Assembly (NCBI GenBank): GCA_937904535.1 | Contig: CALELC010000424.1 | Location: forward strand, 1-16,411 | Reading direction: 5' to 3' | Length of the DNA stretch: 16,411 nt | Source of the DNA: an uncultured Planctomycetaceae bacterium | GTDB taxonomy: Bacteria > Planctomycetota > Planctomycetia > Pirellulales > Pirellulaceae | In this document: positions 15,307 to 16,411 of the stretch, piece after piece | How positions within the stretch are numbered: position 1 is the stretch's first letter | Layout: each line of letters starts with the position of its first letter | Translations under genes and position numbers: made by a program | The notes under the pieces: model-generated | The model's input: only the letters and a program-made list of their open reading frames with translations | The model's database searches: none | Told to the model about the DNA's origin: nothing

Positions 15307-15381
15307 CAATGCACGTCAGTCGCCGGTTGGCCACCATTTTAGATCCTACTTTTTGACAACGTCATACTCGCGATTGTGACG
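15303..15381 (+). repeat. attC-like hairpin immediately before the next ORF
   Basis: Opens ATAACAATGCACG. CGTCA (15314-15318) pairs with TGACG (15377-15381) and TCGC (15320-15323) with GCGA (15370-15373), separated by an asymmetric internal loop (g opposite ttg) with a 46-nt apical loop. TAACAATGC is shared with the element at 14733 (taacaatgc at 14736-14744). No GTTRRRY right box follows. The next gene starts 7 nt after the right arm. Confidence 0.4.
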
Positions 15382-15388
15382 GCCTGAG

Positions 15389-15946
15389 ATGGTTCCCGAC
15401 GAACATTTGACAGCAGCACATCGAGAGCGACTCCAACTGCTGGCTGCCCGTCTTGAATTCAGTTCTGTGGAAACCGATGTTATCGTTGAAATTGCTCACG
15501 AACTGCTAAATGCGGGGGTCTACGACGATTCGCTGCTAGCAATCATTGACGCGCCGCAAAAATCGCAAGCAGAGGTCGTTCCGCCATTTCGCAAGTTTCT
15601 TCAACACGCCGACATTATGATTCCAGACCGTGAACAATCGGTTTGGATGCTGCTATCACACTACATCCACCGTATAGCCACTTCTCCGAGTGATCCAATC
15701 GCGCCGCTAGACGAACTGATCAGAGATTTCTACTGGACCGATGGGTTCGGCGGACAGCCCGGCAACGCTCTTGGCGAATCACATGGGCTCCATCACCTTC
15801 TCGGTCGTTACTGGCTAAACGACGACATGCTCGACCATCCAGAGTCAGCCAGCTACAACGGAAAATCCGGCGCGGAGGCAATCGAAGAGCTAAAAAGCGA
15901 GATTCGCCGCGATGCGATTGCATGGATTCGGCTGTATGGGGCATAG
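15389..15946 (+). CDS. Hypothetical soluble protein, unrecognised
   Basis: A 185-residue acidic, apparently cytoplasmic protein with no signal peptide or membrane segment. It reads as mostly helical: AHRERLQLLAARLEF, DVIVEIAHELLNAGVYDD, SVWMLLSHYIHRIAT, and a C-terminal helix AEAIEELKSEIRRDAIAW. A conserved-looking central piece is FYWTDGFGGQPGNAL then LHHLLGRYWLNDD. I cannot assign a family. The start ATG 15389 lies 7 nt after the right arm of an attC-like hairpin and has no clear Shine-Dalgarno. Third-position GC is clearly lower than in the genes left of 12215. Reading-frame integrity over 558 bp and the composition make it a likely real gene. Confidence 0.72.
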   Translation: MVPDEHLTAAHRERLQLLAARLEFSSVETDVIVEIAHELLNAGVYDDSLLAIIDAPQKSQAEVVPPFRKFLQHADIMIPDREQSVWMLLSHYIHRIATSPSDPIAPLDELIRDFYWTDGFGGQPGNALGESHGLHHLLGRYWLNDDMLDHPESASYNGKSGAEAIEELKSEIRRDAIAWIRLYGA

Positions 15947-15988
15947 CGATGCGTTCGCCGACGGCTCCTTAGACATTACTGGTTTACA

Positions 15989-16336
15989 ATGTCCGCTTCC
16001 GTTGATTATCGACCTACTGCCCCGACCGCAGCTGCCATCGGACTCTGGCTTGCTTCTGCTGCATTTGGTGCGGCTATTCTCGGTGTTTTGTTCGTGGCCA
16101 GTGTCGAACTGATGAATGCCGGCGAGAATGTTCTGCTGGAGACCTGGCCTGGATTGATTCTGATACAGACCATTGCAACGTGGGGTATTTATGCTGCCTA
16201 TTCCGAGCTGCGAGCATTGAACGTGCGTCCGCTTGCTCGCCCGAAGCTACTGCTGCTTGGAGGAGCGACGTTGCTAATCGTATCACTTATGGCAATGACC
16301 GCCTCGATCCTGTTCCGGGTCACCGGCGGAACCTAA
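15989..16336 (+). CDS. Small three-pass membrane protein, unrecognised
   Basis: A 115-residue protein with three hydrophobic segments: about 15-40 (AAIGLWLASAAFGAAILGVL), 54-72 (PGLILIQTIATWGIYAAY) and 86-110 (KLLLLGGATLLIVSLMAMTASIL). The basic loop between segments 2 and 3 (ELRALNVRPLARPK) suggests a cytoplasmic side. ATG 15989 follows the previous gene's stop by 42 nt on the same strand, so it may be co-transcribed or a separate cassette. No Shine-Dalgarno is evident and no family is recognised. The final 75 bp of the window after its stop hold no gene that can be judged. Confidence 0.65.
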   Translation: MSASVDYRPTAPTAAAIGLWLASAAFGAAILGVLFVASVELMNAGENVLLETWPGLILIQTIATWGIYAAYSELRALNVRPLARPKLLLLGGATLLIVSLMAMTASILFRVTGGT

Positions 16337-16411
16337 TCCTATAAGCGTTGGTTCGTGCCGGATGCTCCCAGGCCTCCGCAATCGCGCCACGCTGCTGGTC
16401 CGGCTTCTTCC

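Overview
The window looks like a planctomycete chromosome, most likely of the Pirellulaceae/Rhodopirellula type. Three things support this. The first gene encodes a BBP7-type outer-membrane beta-barrel protein. The second encodes a large surface protein opening with the planctomycete extracellular motif (R-rich stretch, then LAKRELLAAD). Ribosome-binding sites are often weak. The left two thirds is GC-rich with strong G/C preference at codon third positions; the right end is visibly less biased.

Layout. (1) 118-6584, plus strand: the beta-barrel protein, then a gap with a G-rich 43-bp tandem repeat, then a 1426-residue SdrD-B/DUF11 repeat protein. A strong intrinsic terminator lies 130 bp downstream. 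Both products are exported cell-surface proteins. (2) 6967-12215, minus strand, read right to left: a LolC/E-type permease, a LolD-type ATPase, an SLC1-family dicarboxylate/amino-acid symporter and an M42 aminopeptidase. The first two form one ABC system of the lipoprotein-release/MacB class. The last two may form a unit for acidic peptide and amino-acid use. (3) 12216-13088: a gene-poor stretch. (4) 13089-16411, plus strand: an accessory-looking region of short, mostly unrecognised ORFs, all on the same strand, with a decayed gene among them. They are separated by imperfect inverted repeats that begin with TAAC-type motifs and resemble integron attC sites.

The most interesting part is region 4. 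The element at 14164-14245 folds on paper into three stacked stems (5+6+6 bp) separated by small asymmetric internal loops, with AAC paired to GTT at its base. This is the architecture of an attC recombination site. Weaker or half-preserved versions lie at 13474, 14733 and 15303, each near an ORF boundary. I read this as a possible integrase-less, partly decayed cassette cluster. No integrase gene is in the window and the attC assignment is inference. No tRNA, rRNA, CRISPR array or transposase was seen.
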